DNA from: Psoroptes ovis
Taxonomy: Eukaryota; Arthropoda; Arachnida; Sarcoptiformes; Psoroptidae
Direction of reading: 5' to 3'
Assembly: GCA_002943765.1 (NCBI GenBank)
Contig: PQWQ01000009.1
Span: forward strand, 1 to 64,000
DNA length: 64,000 nt
The translations under genes were made by a program, and so were the position numbers. The notes under the pieces are model-generated. The model ran no database searches and was not told the origin of the DNA. It saw nothing but the letters and a program-made list of their open reading frames with translations. Position 1 is the first letter of the stretch. Each line of letters opens with the position of its first letter. Shown here one piece after another: positions 48,401-59,072 of this stretch.

Positions 48401-49443
48401 GGACTTGTTTTAACAATTGGATTGCAATTCAGGAAATCATCAAAGAGATTCTGATCTTCCCTTCTACTTCTAGCCAATTTATGTTCTTTTTCCAATACTT
48501 CGATAATGATACTTAAATCGGTTTCGCTAACACAACCCAATTTACTAATAATTTCATATGTCAATTTTTGATAGATGATTCTTTTGAATTGATACGTGTA
48601 AGCGGGATTAATATTAACCTTTATCATTAATTTTTCAGTTTTCTTTATATCTTCCAGTATTCGTTCCATACCCATTATATCAAAATTATTTGTCAACTTT
48701 GGAAGACTTCTTAACTGTTGAGCTATATTTAATACGACTTCATACGGATCATAAAATTTTTCACGCAATATGGTTTTGACCTTCTCGTAGTCGTCTTCAT
48801 CGCCCATACTATTTATAAGTTGTCGACTTGGTCCATCTAATTTTTCAGCAATTATATCGATTTTTCGTTGCGGGGGTAAACAGCTAAGGTCTAAAAGTGA
48901 TGTTAGACTTTCGAAAAATTTCCGAAAATCTAAAAATTTCCCCGAAAATGGTTTAATTTTTTCAATTTCTTTTAGAATAAATTTTTCAGGCATCGTTTTT
49001 GGTTCAGCTTCGGTTGTCATTGTGATTGTTTCCTGTTGAACTTGTTGATTAGTTATATTTGACTTACTTGGTTCATTTTTAGCTTTAGTTGCGTCGTCTT
49101 GGATGGTCATTTCAAATATATTTATTTTTTTGATGTCCTGCTTTGTTTTGTCGGCCACTTCGTATATTTTATCAAGTTTCTGATGATAATCTGTATTGAT
49201 CAATTCATATTTTTCGGAATCAAACGGAAGTCCATGTTCACGTCCATAATCTGCTGATGCTTTGAATTTGGCTCGATAGTCTGCGACTCTCTTCGCTAAT
49301 TCCAATGTTTTCTTTACCAAATCGTAAGCATCAATCGTTTTTTCGTTAATTTGGTTAAATACTTCAGTTATCATTCGCCTAATAACTGGCTTCTCTTTCT
49401 CCAATTCCTGGAGATTCTTCATCAAAACGTCGGAGGTACTCAT
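45379..49443 (-). CDS. gag-pol: Gypsy gag-pol polyprotein
   Basis: 1354 aa from the ATG at 49443. Gag with capsid-like helices comes first, then Cys-His knuckles (CYFCNNPTHKSIDC, CIRCLEKGHRMKNC, CQICKSGHHEILC). The aspartic protease has LMIDSGANISFI. The reverse transcriptase shows LCVDYRKLN, FTTLDISQGYYH and YIDDIIIFS. RNase H has IYTDASLKGIGAVL and VTDHKPL. The integrase has an H2C2 finger (HHEFGHIGSVHLYEH...CEVCN) and the first catalytic Asp regions (IHIDTIGGF, LIIADQYP). Gag and pol share one frame, as in several Gypsy lineages. The frame leaves the integrase sequence at an A-run near 45456-45460, and its final ~27 codons are out-of-frame. Confidence 0.93.
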   Translation of the reverse strand: MSTSDVLMKNLQELEKEKPVIRRMITEVFNQINEKTIDAYDLVKKTLELAKRVADYRAKFKASADYGREHGLPFDSEKYELINTDYHQKLDKIYEVADKTKQDIKKINIFEMTIQDDATKAKNEPSKSNITNQQVQQETITMTTEAEPKTMPEKFILKEIEKIKPFSGKFLDFRKFFESLTSLLDLSCLPPQRKIDIIAEKLDGPSRQLINSMGDEDDYEKVKTILREKFYDPYEVVLNIAQQLRSLPKLTNNFDIMGMERILEDIKKTEKLMIKVNINPAYTYQFKRIIYQKLTYEIISKLGCVSETDLSIIIEVLEKEHKLARSRREDQNLFDDFLNCNPIVKTSPQRQNTRSTYCYFCNNPTHKSIDCYAKIPLKTKKNIIWEKNLCIRCLEKGHRMKNCNSKRICQICKSGHHEILCQTPQQDNPRWTNQSNVNRGNYRSITSPQRNMIEYPQQRSNTPRTKVKESYVCETMNTKSNDMKSHVQQNSDTNEQKEMKDTKPDDYEVQTMEDELIGLSNLESNMLHMMMAQTETTDMAKRKDLEEPVVVKAQVNGFEQELMIDSGANISFITPMYVKKLLLKEKPSNENIITLGSNVHIKGICTTTVKIENIEHEVKFYVVPHEKDIIALGRDAMRSFGISIIPEDENKWKVKINIGQGKEKDVEDHDIGKLLKKYKDVFAKNKEDIGCIKNEMAQIHLSNEIPITCRPYPCTAMDQEIIDKEIDRLLKMDVIEPSNSPFCFPIVLVDKKDEGKKTRLCVDYRKLNDVTIVEHYPMPKISDIDERLINSTYFTTLDISQGYYHVMIDPDDRGKTGFVTKYDQYQWKRLPFGLKNAPMIFQRIIWSLIKRNNLHMYCHNYIDDIIIFSRTKKEHLTHLDNVMNVLLKENIKLKLSKCIFGMKSIIFLGHKISEHGIAPCRSNIEAIVKAEPPKNLKDLRGFLGKINYYHKFIPNRAEKTYYLTELLKKNQKWEWTENQQKEFENLKNLLIKEPILKLFNPKFEIKIYTDASLKGIGAVLKQIHPNEQEYPVAYFSKKLLPYQQRYSASELECLAILEAVEYWHYWLIGQKFTIVTDHKPLESLKKIKKPKTRLFNWALRLSSYQFTIVYRKGADNQEADYLSRHPIHDLEEMAKAPMIMFTNLWEDTDKIIAIQKNYNPKQLNKCYEKNGIIYRKKKNFEQIFIPKAEAENELRRIHHEFGHIGSVHLYEHYSRRYYTPDIMKIIKKVVQNCEVCNITKKNSYRFGFMGQIGPAKLPFEIIHIDTIGGFQSFGSNKRFLHLAIDAFTRFIWIICSKTQTAKDMINLVKKIQSVTKPKLIIADQYPAIKRNRIQNVLKEEQHRYYVYPEGSSFQ

Positions 49444-49479
49444 CTTATTAATATTTTGTAATGTTCAATCTTGCTGGCT

Positions 49480-49916
49480 TATAAGATATACGTAGTGGTG
49501 AGCGCAATTTTGGTTGAATTTAACCTTCTTTTTTCACGAAATAAATTTTTGACACAACAACAAGTTTTTTTTTTTTTTTTTTTCGTAAAAGTTTTATTTA
49601 TTGATAAAAAATGATAATGACAACATTTGATGAAAATAACGACTGACTGAATAATAATTGAAAAATTGACAATTTTGATTAAAATGACGGAAAATATATA
49701 CATTATGAGAAAGGAATGTGATAGAAAGGTAATTAAATCGAGGATGTTTTGAATACTTTAAATCATAATGATGTGCATGTTTAGCCAATGTGATTAGATT
49801 GGAATTTTTGCCAAATATGGTAATCAGCTAAACATTATCATCATTAAGCTAACGATTTAAAAATTAATGATGTTAAATAACATCTCTTTAGATCAATAAC
49901 TACCATTTCTATTACA
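49480..49916 (-). repeat. Gypsy element 5' LTR
   Basis: 437 bp; on the element strand the upstream LTR, 36 bp before the gag ATG. Differs from the other LTR by one T in a homopolymer. Confidence 0.95.
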
Positions 49917-50244
49917 TATGTTTTTAAATTATCCATGGGCCACAAAACATTATTATAAATCGTCGATCGAATTACATCAAAATCCAATGAAAACACCGTT
50001 GTTAATATTTTTATCGAAAGATGATCGCTCGGTTAATTATTTAGACCAATTTCAAATGCATGAAAAACAATTATCAGAAGGAATATTTTCTGTGCTGAAA
50101 TGTTGGGAACAATCGCAACATGTTTCTCATTATCTTAAATATCCAGACGAATATCGTTCAACATTGCTAACATTTTTGGACAAGGTTAAAATTAAAAACG
50201 ATGATAATAATAATGATATATTGGAAGATAAATTGTCAAACTGA
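49917..50244 (+). pseudogene. TMEM53: TMEM53 (DUF829), 3' part after the Gypsy insertion
   Basis: Continues exon 3 in the same phase: with one copy of TATG removed together with the element, codons left and right join in frame, giving a 948-nt, 315-aa gene. This half holds the C-terminal alpha/beta-hydrolase elements, a strand-loop with the acidic residue (TPLLIFLSKDDRSV) and the final catalytic-His-like position (HVSHYLKYPDEYRSTLLTFL, about 40-60 residues before the end). The tail is Asp/Asn/Lys-rich. No mutation is visible in either half, which dates the disruption as very young. Confidence 0.85.
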
Positions 50245-51198
50245 AGCAAAATGAAGATAATAAAGTTTCAATCATTGAAATTGAAGATGATCATCCATAT
50301 TTCCTGTTATTTTTCATTGAAATATTCACTGAGTACTCATTTCGAATTCCAATATGTTTTGATAATTGAATCAATGTCGCTCAAATAATGATAATTATAT
50401 AAGTCCCTAAAAAATGAATCAATTTATTCTGTACTAATTTAATGCATGTACAAATTTATTGCACATATTTTAATTTGATTAATCGATGACGTCAAATAAA
50501 AATCAATAATTGCTAATCAATATTCAATGATCGATTAATTTTTATTTTAAAAAATACGTATAAATCATATCATTATTATTCAATCAGCAATTGAATTTCC
50601 TTTCATCAAATAAAATAATTTTTTTTTTTTTTTTTTGAATTTAACATTCATTTTACAATGGAGGAAAATGTTCTTCTGAACAGAGATAGAGGCACAAACA
50701 ATTCAATACGATTCCTTATCAGTGAATCAAGGTGTACGATTGAAAAAAAAACCATTTGAACTTGAAAAATGTTCTTGAACATTAAGATAAATGCAGAAGA
50801 ATCTCTATCGAGCATCTGATTTGAACTATAGATGAATACATGTATGATTAACATTCAATATTTAATTATCATGCCTTCCAGTTTTTTCTTAAAATTGATT
50901 TAATCGGGGAAATAAAAAATTTTTGAAAATGAATCTTCAAAGAACTTTCCTTTTTCAAAATTTTTTAATTTTCTGTAATAAATTATTATTATTAAAAAAT
51001 TGTATTCATTCAAAGGTGTAATGCAGGTTTTAATAAATTCAATTCATTTCAAAGAGTAAAATTTTTATGGCGAATCTTATAAATACCTCCTTGAAATTTT
51101 AAATTTCGACTTTTGAGTTAGTTTTTCAATGATTTAATATTTTTTTAAAAATCAGTTTGTCTTGAAAATAAATTGAATTCGGACTTCATTTGGTTGAA
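50245..51198. other. Intergenic between TMEM53 and fatty acyl-CoA reductase
   Basis: AT-rich; contains a T-run (about 50621-50637) and presumably the promoter of the reductase. No gene recognised. Confidence 0.5.
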
Positions 51199-52818
51199 AT
51201 GAACACAATTTCAATCTCAGAATTTTATCATGATAAAATTATATTGATAACCGGAGCAACAGGATTCGTCGGCAAAGTATTGTTGGAGAAAATTCTCCGT
51301 GAATTCACAATCAAACGCATCTATGTATTGATACGACAAAAAAATTCACAAACACCTCAACAAAGATTATCAAAAATATTATCAACATCACCAATATTTG
51401 CAACGCATAAAGAAAAATGGGATAAAATACTAGCAATCAATGGTGATATCACTGAACATGGATTAGGTCTATCGAACGAAGATCGTAATGTGTTGATAAA
51501 TGAAGTAAATCTTGTGTTTCATTCAGCTGCAACTATTACATTTGATGATGTATTTCAAAAATTTATCTCACAAAATATCAATGGTACTGATCAGATAATG
51601 AAATTATGCCAACAAATGACAAATTTACAATCAATTGTTTATGTTTCGACTGCGTATGCTAATTGCCATATGAAAGTGATTGAAGAAAAAATTTATCCAA
51701 TCGTCAATGATAAAGATTTTGAATCATATTTGAGTGATATGATTGTGAAATATGGTGATAAAACCCTTAAGATGGGTGATGAAGCATTAAGCGATCGCCC
51801 AAATCCATATACGCTATCAAAATCAATGGCTGAATGGTTGATAAAAGAGCGCTATTCATCTTTACCAATCATCATTTGTAGACCATCAATCGTTTGCAAT
51901 TCGGTGCAAGAGCCATTCCCAGGTTGGTGTGATTCAAGGGCAGCATTGCCTGGTGTAATACAATGTACTGGTTTAGGTATCAATCAAATATTGAGTTATG
52001 ATCCTAAGGCAAAAACCGATATTATTCCCGTTGATATTGTTTGTAATGCATTGATTATTTCGGCTGCATATCGTGCTTCGAAAATTTATGATGCTGAAAA
52101 AAACGTCATTAATGTTACATTAGGGAGTCATTCAATTGATTGGAAATATATTTTTGATGAAATTTTCGAATACAGAAATGTAATGCCTTCAGCCAACATT
52201 GTGCGACCAATTTCGATTTATCACGATATTTCTAATTCATTAATCAATCGCATGTATTTAAAATGGAAAATATTTACTCATTATTTATTTGCGATAATCT
52301 TTGATTTTATCTGCATCCTGATGTTAAAAAAACCTTTCATGTTTAGATTTATGAAACGCATACGTAATGCTTTGTCATCATTTCGTCCATTTGGATTCAA
52401 TGAATGGCTATTTTGTAATGATAATTTAAACAGTATTAATGATCTATTGACCGATGATGAACGCAAGAAATTCAATGTAAACATTAAAACAATTGATTGG
52501 CATAAATATTTATATGATTTAACGCTTGGATGTCGCCGGCATATATTGCATGAATCAGACCATACGATTGATCAGGCAAAACGTTTTTACAAACGCTTAG
52601 AAATTATATACACAATTATTTATTTGATTTTTATTTCATTACTATATTTTTTAACATTTAAATCGCTGATAACTTTGTCACCAACACTCAATTATATATT
52701 TGATTCAATACTTATATTTTACATCATGCATCAAACATATAGTATCAGTGAAAATATCATTGAACAATTTAGTTGTTTGATCCAAAAATATAAATTGATC
52801 AAATATGATGATGATTAA
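51199..52818 (+). CDS. FAR: Fatty acyl-CoA reductase
   Basis: An intronless 539-aa frame from the ATG at 51199 (the open frame extends 9 nt further without an ATG). The enzyme reduces fatty acyl-CoA to fatty alcohol with NADPH, feeding wax esters, ether lipids or pheromones, on ER/peroxisome membranes. The Rossmann site is TGATGFVG (residues 18-25); VYVSTAYAN and the catalytic pair Tyr204-x3-Lys208 (YTLSK) are present, plus the substrate-binding RPSIV and GWCDSRAALPGVI. The C-terminal FAR_C (sterile) domain starts near residue 350 (YLKWKIFTHYLFAIIFD), followed by two hydrophobic segments near residues 470-525. Single-exon structure suggests a retrocopy or intron loss; the frame is intact, so it may be functional. 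Arthropods carry many FAR paralogues. Confidence 0.93.
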   Translation: MNTISISEFYHDKIILITGATGFVGKVLLEKILREFTIKRIYVLIRQKNSQTPQQRLSKILSTSPIFATHKEKWDKILAINGDITEHGLGLSNEDRNVLINEVNLVFHSAATITFDDVFQKFISQNINGTDQIMKLCQQMTNLQSIVYVSTAYANCHMKVIEEKIYPIVNDKDFESYLSDMIVKYGDKTLKMGDEALSDRPNPYTLSKSMAEWLIKERYSSLPIIICRPSIVCNSVQEPFPGWCDSRAALPGVIQCTGLGINQILSYDPKAKTDIIPVDIVCNALIISAAYRASKIYDAEKNVINVTLGSHSIDWKYIFDEIFEYRNVMPSANIVRPISIYHDISNSLINRMYLKWKIFTHYLFAIIFDFICILMLKKPFMFRFMKRIRNALSSFRPFGFNEWLFCNDNLNSINDLLTDDERKKFNVNIKTIDWHKYLYDLTLGCRRHILHESDHTIDQAKRFYKRLEIIYTIIYLIFISLLYFLTFKSLITLSPTLNYIFDSILIFYIMHQTYSISENIIEQFSCLIQKYKLIKYDDD

Positions 52819-52990
52819 ACAAATGAGTGATTTTATTCGAATTATTAATTTAAAAATAAATTTTAAAAAAATCATATTTAAAATAAACAAAAATTTATTT
52901 ACATAATTCTATCGGATTCTATGATTAATTTATTTGAGATCGATTCGAGAAATAATAATCCATTGAACATTATCAACAATATCAATAAGA

Positions 52991-54626
52991 TCAAATGGCA
53001 GTTTCAGATGAATCTAAATATGAGTTTCGCTTTCCATACAATGGATTAGCTAAACCATTGTTCAAATATGCAGGCGTAAATGTATGATAATAATTATCAG
53101 TTTCCGAATCTGATGTTAGGAATTTTGTTGCATTGTATGCTGAATTACAATTACTAGTTTGTCCATACATTGAATGTCTGGCAGAAGATTGTTGTGCTTG
53201 ATAATGTTGTCGCTGTTGATTTCGCAGTGGCACTGTAGGCTTATTGACTGGTGTGCTAATTATTGTTCCATAAACATTATTATTATTATTATTGATTTGT
53301 CCATAATTTGAATATGAACTTTTTGCACCACCTGATCTGATTGTGTTGTTTGAAATGAATGATGCATCGTTAATATTATTATTGCTCATCATTAATAGTG
53401 ATGATGCACTTTTGCGATGACCATGTTTCGATATTGTCGATCTTAGAGACCCACTGCTATTGGCTCGTATATTATTCAATGCACCCATTGAATTTGATTT
53501 AGATTTTTGTGTATGAAGGCTACGCGTACTTCGTCTACGTTTTGAAGATCGTCGAACTGAGTTTTGTTTTTGTTGATTATATAATGAATTTTTCTGCTTT
53601 GAGATTGTTGTAGGTGTGAAACTCATATAATGATTCATTTGCGGACTATTCAAATGGAAGAAAAATTTTGTAAATTAAAAATCCATATCAAATCGATTGA
53701 TCTAAACTTACTTGATTGTATATGGCGGTAAAGGTGGAGTAGCTATGAATTTAAACGAAAAAGAAAATAAAATTAGAATTTTATTACAAATTTGATCATA
53801 TTTGCTTACTTTTATCATTATTACGATAAAATTTATCTCTTTCTAATTTAAATTTCAATAAAATTAGACCAATTGCTAATATAGATATGAAAATATGCAA
53901 AGAAGCGATGGCAATTTCAATATATTGAACACATAAATCAACTAATGATTCATCAAATTGATGACGATGTATGGTTGATGTAGTTGTTTGCATGTGAATA
54001 TCATCTTGATGATGATGATCATTGAGGTTATCAGTTGTTGATGATGAAAAATGTTTAATAATAGGAGATGATTGTGGCTGTTGTTGATTCATTTGTAAAA
54101 TATTTGCATTATGATGTTGTTGATGGTGATTATAATTATTCAGATGTGCTTGAATATTTGATATATGATTCGATACAATAACATACCAAAATGAACGTGA
54201 ATTTACATCGAATGATAACAATTGTGATGAAGGTAATAATGGTGATTGATGATGATTATGATGTCGTGAAAAATGATTTGAATCATTATTATTATCATAC
54301 TGATCTATATCACTATTGATATTGGATTTGTAAATATTGATATTTGTTGTTGAATCATAACTACCATTGAATGCATCAGTAATTGTATTAATCGTAATGA
54401 AACGAGCATAAACACAAATCACATAAATATTGTATAAAATTAAAAATATCTGAAATGATGCATGTAATAAAAGGTAACCGAAAAATCCCGTTATTGTCAC
54501 GATAATGGCCGATGCATTTACCAATATCATTAGCCATTGTATGCCAGCAAAATCAATCATTTGACGAAATATCAGCAACAATAATTGTAACGATAAAAAT
54601 ATTTTTATCAATATTCTTACGGACAT
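52991..54626 (-). CDS. NKAIN: Na/K-ATPase beta-1-interacting protein (NKAIN) homologue, extended
   Basis: Exons 54626-53810, 53742-53712 (31 nt) and 53645-52991 (stop); GT-AG, total 1503 nt, or 500 aa, against ~200 aa in vertebrates. The NKAIN core is clear: TM1 with the RQMIDFAGIQWLMILVN signature, TM2 VTITGFFGYLLLHASFQ, TM3 FLILYNIYVICVYARF, and TM4 near residues 238-262 (YIEIAIASLHIFISILAIGL). The extracellular loop between TM3 and TM4 is greatly enlarged and His/Asn/Gln-rich. The cytosolic tail holds a Pro-rich PPLPPYT segment encoded by the small exon, then a Ser/Arg/Asn-rich tail (RRSSKRRRSTRS). NKAIN proteins bind the Na,K-ATPase beta subunit in neurons. The start MSVRIL is preferred to an in-frame Met 24 codons upstream because it matches the family's N terminus. 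Confidence 0.88.
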
Positions 54627-57600
54627 TTTTGGTTTTTTAATTGAAAAAAATGATAATATCAACAATACTTTTTTTTGGTCAATAAATAAATCAATCAATC
54701 AAAGTTATGCATTTGGGGAAAATGGTTGAAATTCGTATAATAATCATCATATTGATTTGAAATGTCAAATTGTCTTTGAAAATGTTGAAAGCTAAAAAAT
54801 GAAATAGAATAAAATTGAATAAATATTAGCAATATGAATCAAACAAACAAAACAATTCGATTGAAAATTGAATTTGATGAAAATTTTCGATATCATTGAT
54901 ATTAAATTGATTTTTTTTTTCAGACACCATTATTCATTCAACGATAATTAAGGTCATTTTCGACTGACCATCGAATCGAATGGCGTTCAATTTTCTTTTC
55001 TTTTTTTCACAGATGAATATTCAATTGATATTTTGATTGTTTTTGGAGAAAAAATAATATGAAATGAATGAATGAATAAACTAGGAAATAATAATCATAA
55101 TGATTGAAGCAATGAAAACAATATCAACAGGTTCCAAATAGTTTTCATACAAACAAGTATGCCCACGTTTCTATTTATTCAGAAGAAAAATTAATGCTTC
55201 ACGTTCAAATGTGTTCCAAATGGAATTGAAAAATGTAATGAAATTTTATGAAATCTTGGGAATAGAAAAGAGGATCAAAAATAAACGCTTTGAATGGATT
55301 TTTCTGTTTGTTCTAAGATGTTTTTTAAGCAAAATTAAAGCAAAAGAGAAAGATGTTTTTTATTTGAAATACATTCGCATTTCACAGGCACGCAAACACA
55401 TCCATACCACATGCTGTGGCCAAAAATCATTTGAAATTAAGTCATAGAAGAATTATTATATATTTTCAAAGGAAAAAATGTATTAATTTTCAATCAGTTG
55501 ATGCAAATTGTGGTGAGATGAAAATGAAAAAAAAACGTTAAGAAGTTGATTAAATGACTAATGGATGAACCTAAGAGCAAGCCGTCGACGTATTGACAAT
55601 TTGTTTTGTTTTATTTAAATTCAAAATTGACGGCTCATGGTAAATGGATGCTAGAGTCACTATCAATTTAAATGACTGTGAGGCAGATGTAATTGAATTT
55701 TTTAAATATTTTTGCTTCAAGACTAAAATTGAGGAGACTCAATTATGTTTCGTAATCAAAAGATGAGATAATAGCTGATGCTATAAAATGAATTTTCATT
55801 AAAATTCAATTAAAATAAAAGTTTTTGTTGGAAAATAATTCCAAATCCATTGTTTTTAAATTTATTTTAAAACTGTTTAAAATTGTGTGGCGTTATTAGT
55901 GTTGATTGTATTTGTTTGTTTGATAATGCATATGAGCCAAGAAAATAAAAAATTTAAAATGAAAAAGATGATAAAAATAAAACAATGATGACTTACAACC
56001 ATTTTTGTAAGTGGAAAAGGTTTATATTCAAATTAATGATGCATAGATAAACGAGATCGGACACTAAACGTGATTTATATTTGAATATTTGTTTTTTCTA
56101 CACTCTAAATTGATGGAATTTGAATATGGATAAGTAGATCAACAAACAAATCAAACAATCATAATTCATTCATTCATTGTTTATTGATGCCATTATATCG
56201 TTGATTGTATCAGGTTTGTATTTTAGAGAAAAAAATAAAGATCGAGACCTCAGATTTGGGAAAAAATGTTTAATAAAAATGAATGAATAAAGGTGATTCA
56301 CAATCATAAAGTGATAATGATGCTTTGAAGCCATTTGTTTCGATATGGAATGATTTTTTGATTGATTGATCGATGATTTCAACTCATAATCAGCTACGAA
56401 ATGTCTTTATATTGAAATTATAAATTTATTGAAATTTTCAATGATACAAACAAATCAGAAACTGGCTTTCATTTTGTTTTTTCACACAAAACCTACACAT
56501 AAACAAACATATTTATCACAAATACCTTTGAAGCATATAAAGTTTTATTTGTAGAAAAATAAAAACAAATCGTCTCGAAATATTTTTTCAATTAAATGAT
56601 AAAATGTTTTTAAAGTGTTAATATAAACACACTTGACAACAACAACAGGTAAGCTATGAACATATGGGTAAATTATTGGAAATCAAAGCAACACAAATAA
56701 ACACATAAAGAACCGGATCTGTACATTATTTCACTCAGGTAAATTCGTGTTTATTTGATGTTTGTTTTTTGGATCAAAAATTATGAATGAGAAATACGAT
56801 TCGAGGCATTTTAAAATAAAATATTTCGAGAAAAATTCAAATGTGAATCAAATTTAAGGTCAAAGATAACGTTTATAATAATAAGTATCCATAAATATTT
56901 GGAGAAAAATCTCACATTTAACATTCATATTCATATGAATTGAATATGAATAAAAGTATTCACGAAAATATAAATGGAAATTAGGAAAAGATGTATGAAT
57001 TTAAATTTTTGAATTTTATAAAAATGTAAAACTTATAAAATACCTTTTAGATTATTATCATTGAATGGATAGTCGTCATAACATGTTGATGATGATGAAC
57101 ATAATAGTATGAATGTAAAATAAATTCTTGGTTATTCCATTTATCTATTATTATTTTTTAGATTAAAATCTTTAGATTAGACATACAAACAACTGTTGTT
57201 GTTGTTGTTGTTGCTGTTTATATTTATGGGTGAATGACAATTGATAATTGACTATGATGATGATGATGATGATACCTAAATTATATTTGATGAAATAAAT
57301 CTATGAAAAAAATGAATGCTTTTTTGATCGCCGTCTTTGTCGTTGTTGCTTTGTTTTTATTTAATTTTGAATTTTTTCTGCAGTGTAATTATCAATATTA
57401 TAATAAAAATTATGCACAACTCATATCTCTGCGTTTTCCACAATGAAAGACAATGACACTTTTTGAAGATCTTCTTGGAAAAAAAAACAACGAATAATAA
57501 TAATAATAATTTAAATGTATATCATAAATAATTATAATTAAAAATAATTTTTCAGGTTTTTTCTTCTTTCTTATTCATTGTCTCTTGTGTCATTTGCTCA

Positions 57601-59072
57601 GGTACTTGCACTTTGTTCTTCTTCAATTTACCATGTTTGTAAACTTTTTAGAAAAATTAATGATGAGAATTTAGAGAAATGATTTTGACAAATCATAAAT
57701 ACAAAAAATACATAAGATGATAAAAGAAGGTCACAGCTTCAGCTCAAAAATTACAAGCTACAAGTTACGAGCACTAAAAACATTCAGTGATTCATCAAAT
57801 AATATTGCTGGTGTACATTTTAAAACATGCTTAACAATGATATTATTATTATTTATTATATTTATATCATTACATAAATAATTTCTAAGATCGTTAATAA
57901 TACGAAACTCTTGGAGTAATTTAGAGCAGATAAAAAACAAAAGCTTAAAACTTGAAACATTGGTTTAACACTCTTGGTGAACACCAACCATAAGATGGTA
58001 TGTGTGTATGATTTCGTTGTTTATTCGTTTGTTTGTTTGTTTGTTAGATGATGAAATGAAATGAAAAGATTTCTCTTGGTTTGGTTCAAACATGCAAAAA
58101 ACAAGAATTATCATCCTCACCACCACCAGCAACTAAGAGATAGGTTGTTGTTGTTGTTGTTAAATGAATGAACGAAAAAAATGGTGGTTAAACGAAATGA
58201 ATGAATGATTACTCATCCAAAAAGCATGACACTGTATGAAGAACCTAAAAGTTCAGGTCGAACCAATACAAAAAAACTGGTAATCTTTGCTGTTTAGGTA
58301 TTTACCTTACGCAAGATTTTTTTTTTTTTTTTTTGAAAAAAAAACGTTGAAAATTTTTTAGAAAAAAAATTCCCATCAATAGATGGCAGTGTTTAAACAT
58401 TGAATTTTAAAATTCTTGATCATATCGTCTTTATGTATTTTCTATGCTTCTACCTAATATGAATGAGATCCGATTTTTTTTCATTTTTCTGCAAAGAATT
58501 TCGATTGAAATTTTTTGAAGAATATGAAATTTTTGAACCTTTTTTTGCATTAAAATCCTAAATTTGAATGTTTTATTGCAAAGATAATTTGGAATAAAAA
58601 TTCTTCAAAAATTATCTTTGAAAATAAGATGCAACATGAATTGTTCCATTTAAAAATCTCAATTTAAACCAAATCCAATGTTACAGAAATGATTGATCTT
58701 TTTTCAATTAACACATTCTCAAGAAAAATTGTCGCACATTTACGTACCGCTACCACTGAATTTTCTATTTGTTTATTTATTTTTGTTTATGTTTTTTTTT
58801 TCATTTTCTTTATTTTCATTTTTTTTTCGTCTTAACTGATGATGCATGCTTATTATGTTTATTTGATTTTTTTTAATGAAATTTTTTAATTTGTTTTTAA
58901 TTGTTTTTTCTGGTTTCACGAATAAAACTCCATGTAAATTTCGAATGATTTGTTGAAAACTTCAAAAAGCATAATCAAATTATATCAAATTTCATTTTAA
59001 TTCGGTATAATAAACAATAAATATTATTGTTTTTTTGATTGAAAAAAAGAATAAGAAAAGTTTAGTAAAAAT
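54627..59072. other. Gene-poor AT-rich intergenic DNA
   Basis: No supported gene. Contains GTT repeats (57194-57215 and around 58145-58161), a GAT repeat (57255-57273), a T-run (58319-58334) and an AGATGGC motif (58381-58387). The region is divergent between NKAIN (minus) and UBE2K (plus), so both promoters and possibly non-coding 5' exons of NKAIN lie in it. Confidence 0.5.

Larger units (their letters stand above)
42797..49916 (-). mobile_element. Ty3/Gypsy env-bearing LTR retrotransposon (errantivirus-like)
   Basis: A 7120-bp element on the minus strand. LTRs 42797-43232 (436 bp) and 49480-49916 (437 bp) look identical apart from the length of one T-run (18 versus 19). TATG is duplicated exactly at both sides (42793-42796 and 49917-49920), the 4-bp duplication expected for this group. 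On the element strand the LTR begins TGTAATAG and ends CTTATA, i.e. TG...TA rather than TG...CA. A purine tract abuts the 3' LTR. Gag-pol, a shifted integrase end, and env follow in that order. The insertion is recent and lies inside exon 3 of TMEM53. A primer-binding site was not recognised in the 36 bp between the 5' LTR and the gag ATG. Confidence 0.96.

Noticed and set aside
55211..55447. 78-codon plus-strand frame
   Set aside because: Lys/Phe/Ile-rich, no homology that I can see, and no neighbouring exon signals.
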